A stretch of 54,109 bases of DNA from assembly GCA_903901225.1 (NCBI GenBank), contig CAIUQE010000005.1, forward strand, positions 1-54,109. Reading direction: 5' to 3'. This DNA is from Candidatus Omnitrophota bacterium (GTDB lineage: Bacteria > Omnitrophota > Gorgyraeia > Zapsychrales > Fredricksoniimonadaceae). This document shows positions 53,117 through 54,109 of this stretch, piece by piece (positions within the stretch are counted from its first letter, which is position 1; each line of letters begins with the position of its first letter). The translations under genes were made by a program, and so were the position numbers. The notes beneath the pieces are model-generated. The model worked only from the letters and a program-made list of their open reading frames with translations. It was not told where the DNA came from and searched no databases.

Positions 53117-54109
53117 TTATTTCCCATGAACTTTCTCAGATTCCTGCGGGAATGACCAGGTTTCATAATAAACTCCACCGGTAGAAGGATCGAGACGCTC
53201 CAACCCCCTGCTCAAATGTGTGTTCGCCTCATTTGTTCCTCTCAATACATCGAATCCGGGGTCTGCGTTGTTATAGTTCAACGCGATATGCCAGAAATTG
53301 CCCGGACGATAATAATAATCATTGTTAATGACGCCGTTATAAATGACCTGTCCTGCGTTAAACCCCAAAACCGACGACGACGCGGCGTCCGTGATGAGCA
53401 GATGATCATGCGTGTATCCAAGGGTATAATTAACCCCTGCCGCCAACGTACCCTGGGTGATATCGTAGGGCCCGCCCAAAACGCTCTCACCGGGCGCGCG
53501 CGTCAACAGGCCCGAAAGCACGGTCCCCGCGGTATCACTGAACTGAAAACCACTCGCCATATATGTCAAGGCCGGATCGATCGCTCCGAAGATCTTGCTT
53601 TGCGGATCGGCGACAACATGAAGGACAGCGGGTGTGATACCCAGATTGGCGCCGGTATAGGCAATGATGTAATTAGAATTCGCCAGCAGGGTGTTCTGCC
53701 CGATCGCGTAATTACCCACGCTCTCTCCGACAACCCGTGATAAGACGCCGGTCAGGACACTGCCGACCGTGTCACCCGACTGAAAACCGCTCGCCGCGTA
53801 GGTCAGAGCCGGATCAAGCGCACCATACACCTTGGCCAAGGCATCAGCCACAACTATCAGCGCTTTAGGCGTGATCGCGCCGATGTTTCCCGTTGCACTC
53901 ACGCCTATCACCGCACTCAGGTCATAGTTGCTAAGCAGGGTTCCACCATTGGCCGTGTAATCACCAAGCACCAGACTCGCGGACGTTACCGGACTCCCCG
54001 CCGGGTTATTCACCACATCCTTGCCGTTGTCATACGTCCCATTCGTCACTCCAACTGTGGCACCTTCAGCGCCAACGAATCCTGTGATGCTGTAATTGCC
54101 ACTCGTCAG
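53117..54109 (-). CDS. TpsA-type exoprotein, C-terminal part with YDG/MBG repeats, truncated
   Basis: The frame stays open to the window edge (at least 330 residues; the internal GTG at 54049 is not the start). It has a YDG-like unit (VTNGTYDNGKDV..SNYDLSAVIGVSATGNIGAITPK), then two MBG_2-like repeats (KVYGALDPALTYAASGF and KIFGAIDPALTYMASGF, each ending in a TLxxxxNY..Y segment). These are stalk repeats of large secreted adhesins. The N-terminal secretion domain lies outside the window. Confidence 0.85.
   Translation of the reverse strand: MTSGNYSITGFVGAEGATVGVTNGTYDNGKDVVNNPAGSPVTSASLVLGDYTANGGTLLSNYDLSAVIGVSATGNIGAITPKALIVVADALAKVYGALDPALTYAASGFQSGDTVGSVLTGVLSRVVGESVGNYAIGQNTLLANSNYIIAYTGANLGITPAVLHVVADPQSKIFGAIDPALTYMASGFQFSDTAGTVLSGLLTRAPGESVLGGPYDITQGTLAAGVNYTLGYTHDHLLITDAASSSVLGFNAGQVIYNGVINNDYYYRPGNFWHIALNYNNADPGFDVLRGTNEANTHLSRGLERLDPSTGGVYYETWSFPQESEKVHGK

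Overview
The window is GC-rich DNA from a Gram-negative bacterium: it encodes porins, a pilus secretin and a two-partner secretion barrel. The best lineage clue is a 2,871-residue exported protein (8873-17488, minus strand). Its N-terminal region resembles, from memory, the very large exported proteins of candidate phylum Omnitrophota (OP3). I infer that lineage with moderate confidence; no rRNA or other phylogenetic marker is present. I see no tRNA, rRNA or CRISPR array.

Layout. (1) 1-240: the 5' end of an IS481-like transposase gene cut by the window edge, its putative IS end, a perfect 34-bp palindrome and a second hairpin. (2) 251-8655, minus: a phosphate block, transcribed phoB-phoR-porin-pstS-pstC-pstA-pstB-phoU. 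(3) 8873-17488, minus: the giant gene. Its promoter region carries the same 11-bp-period TTCACA direct repeat as the porin promoter, so it is probably in the Pho regulon. (4) 17777-27514, minus: a sulfur operon transcribed rrf2-porin-sbp-cysT-cysW-hcyS-metY-hcyF-hcyD-sir/tusA. Divergent from it, 27780-31190 plus: cysH-cysD-cysN. Together these take up sulfate, activate it to APS, reduce APS to sulfite and then sulfide, load sulfide on a small carrier protein as a thiocarboxylate, and pass it to O-acetylhomoserine to make homocysteine. This matches the protein-thiocarboxylate methionine route described in Wolinella succinogenes. A 122-bp interspersed repeat lies at each side of the minus-strand sulfur block in opposite orientation. 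(5) 31220-31450: a small unknown gene. (6) 31582-40862, minus: nine tightly packed or overlapping sensor-kinase and receiver genes, one with a GGDEF domain and intact I-site. (7) 40901-50861, minus: an MSHA-like type IV pilus cluster, ATPase to GspB/MshN-like protein, led by a receiver gene and by a PilZ gene (50963-51337). (8) 51461-54109, minus: a two-partner secretion pair, TpsB barrel plus the C-terminal end of its exoprotein with YDG/MBG repeats, truncated by the window edge.

Regions 2-3 form a phosphate-starvation module, region 4 a complete sulfate-to-homocysteine module lacking only a transporter ATPase, and regions 6-8 a surface and sensing module in which c-di-GMP is a plausible link (GGDEF, PilZ, MshEN-type ATPase). 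Most genes lie on the minus strand in translationally coupled runs. Many apparent N-terminal extensions are out-of-frame readthrough into the upstream gene; starts were chosen by ribosome-binding site and family start.
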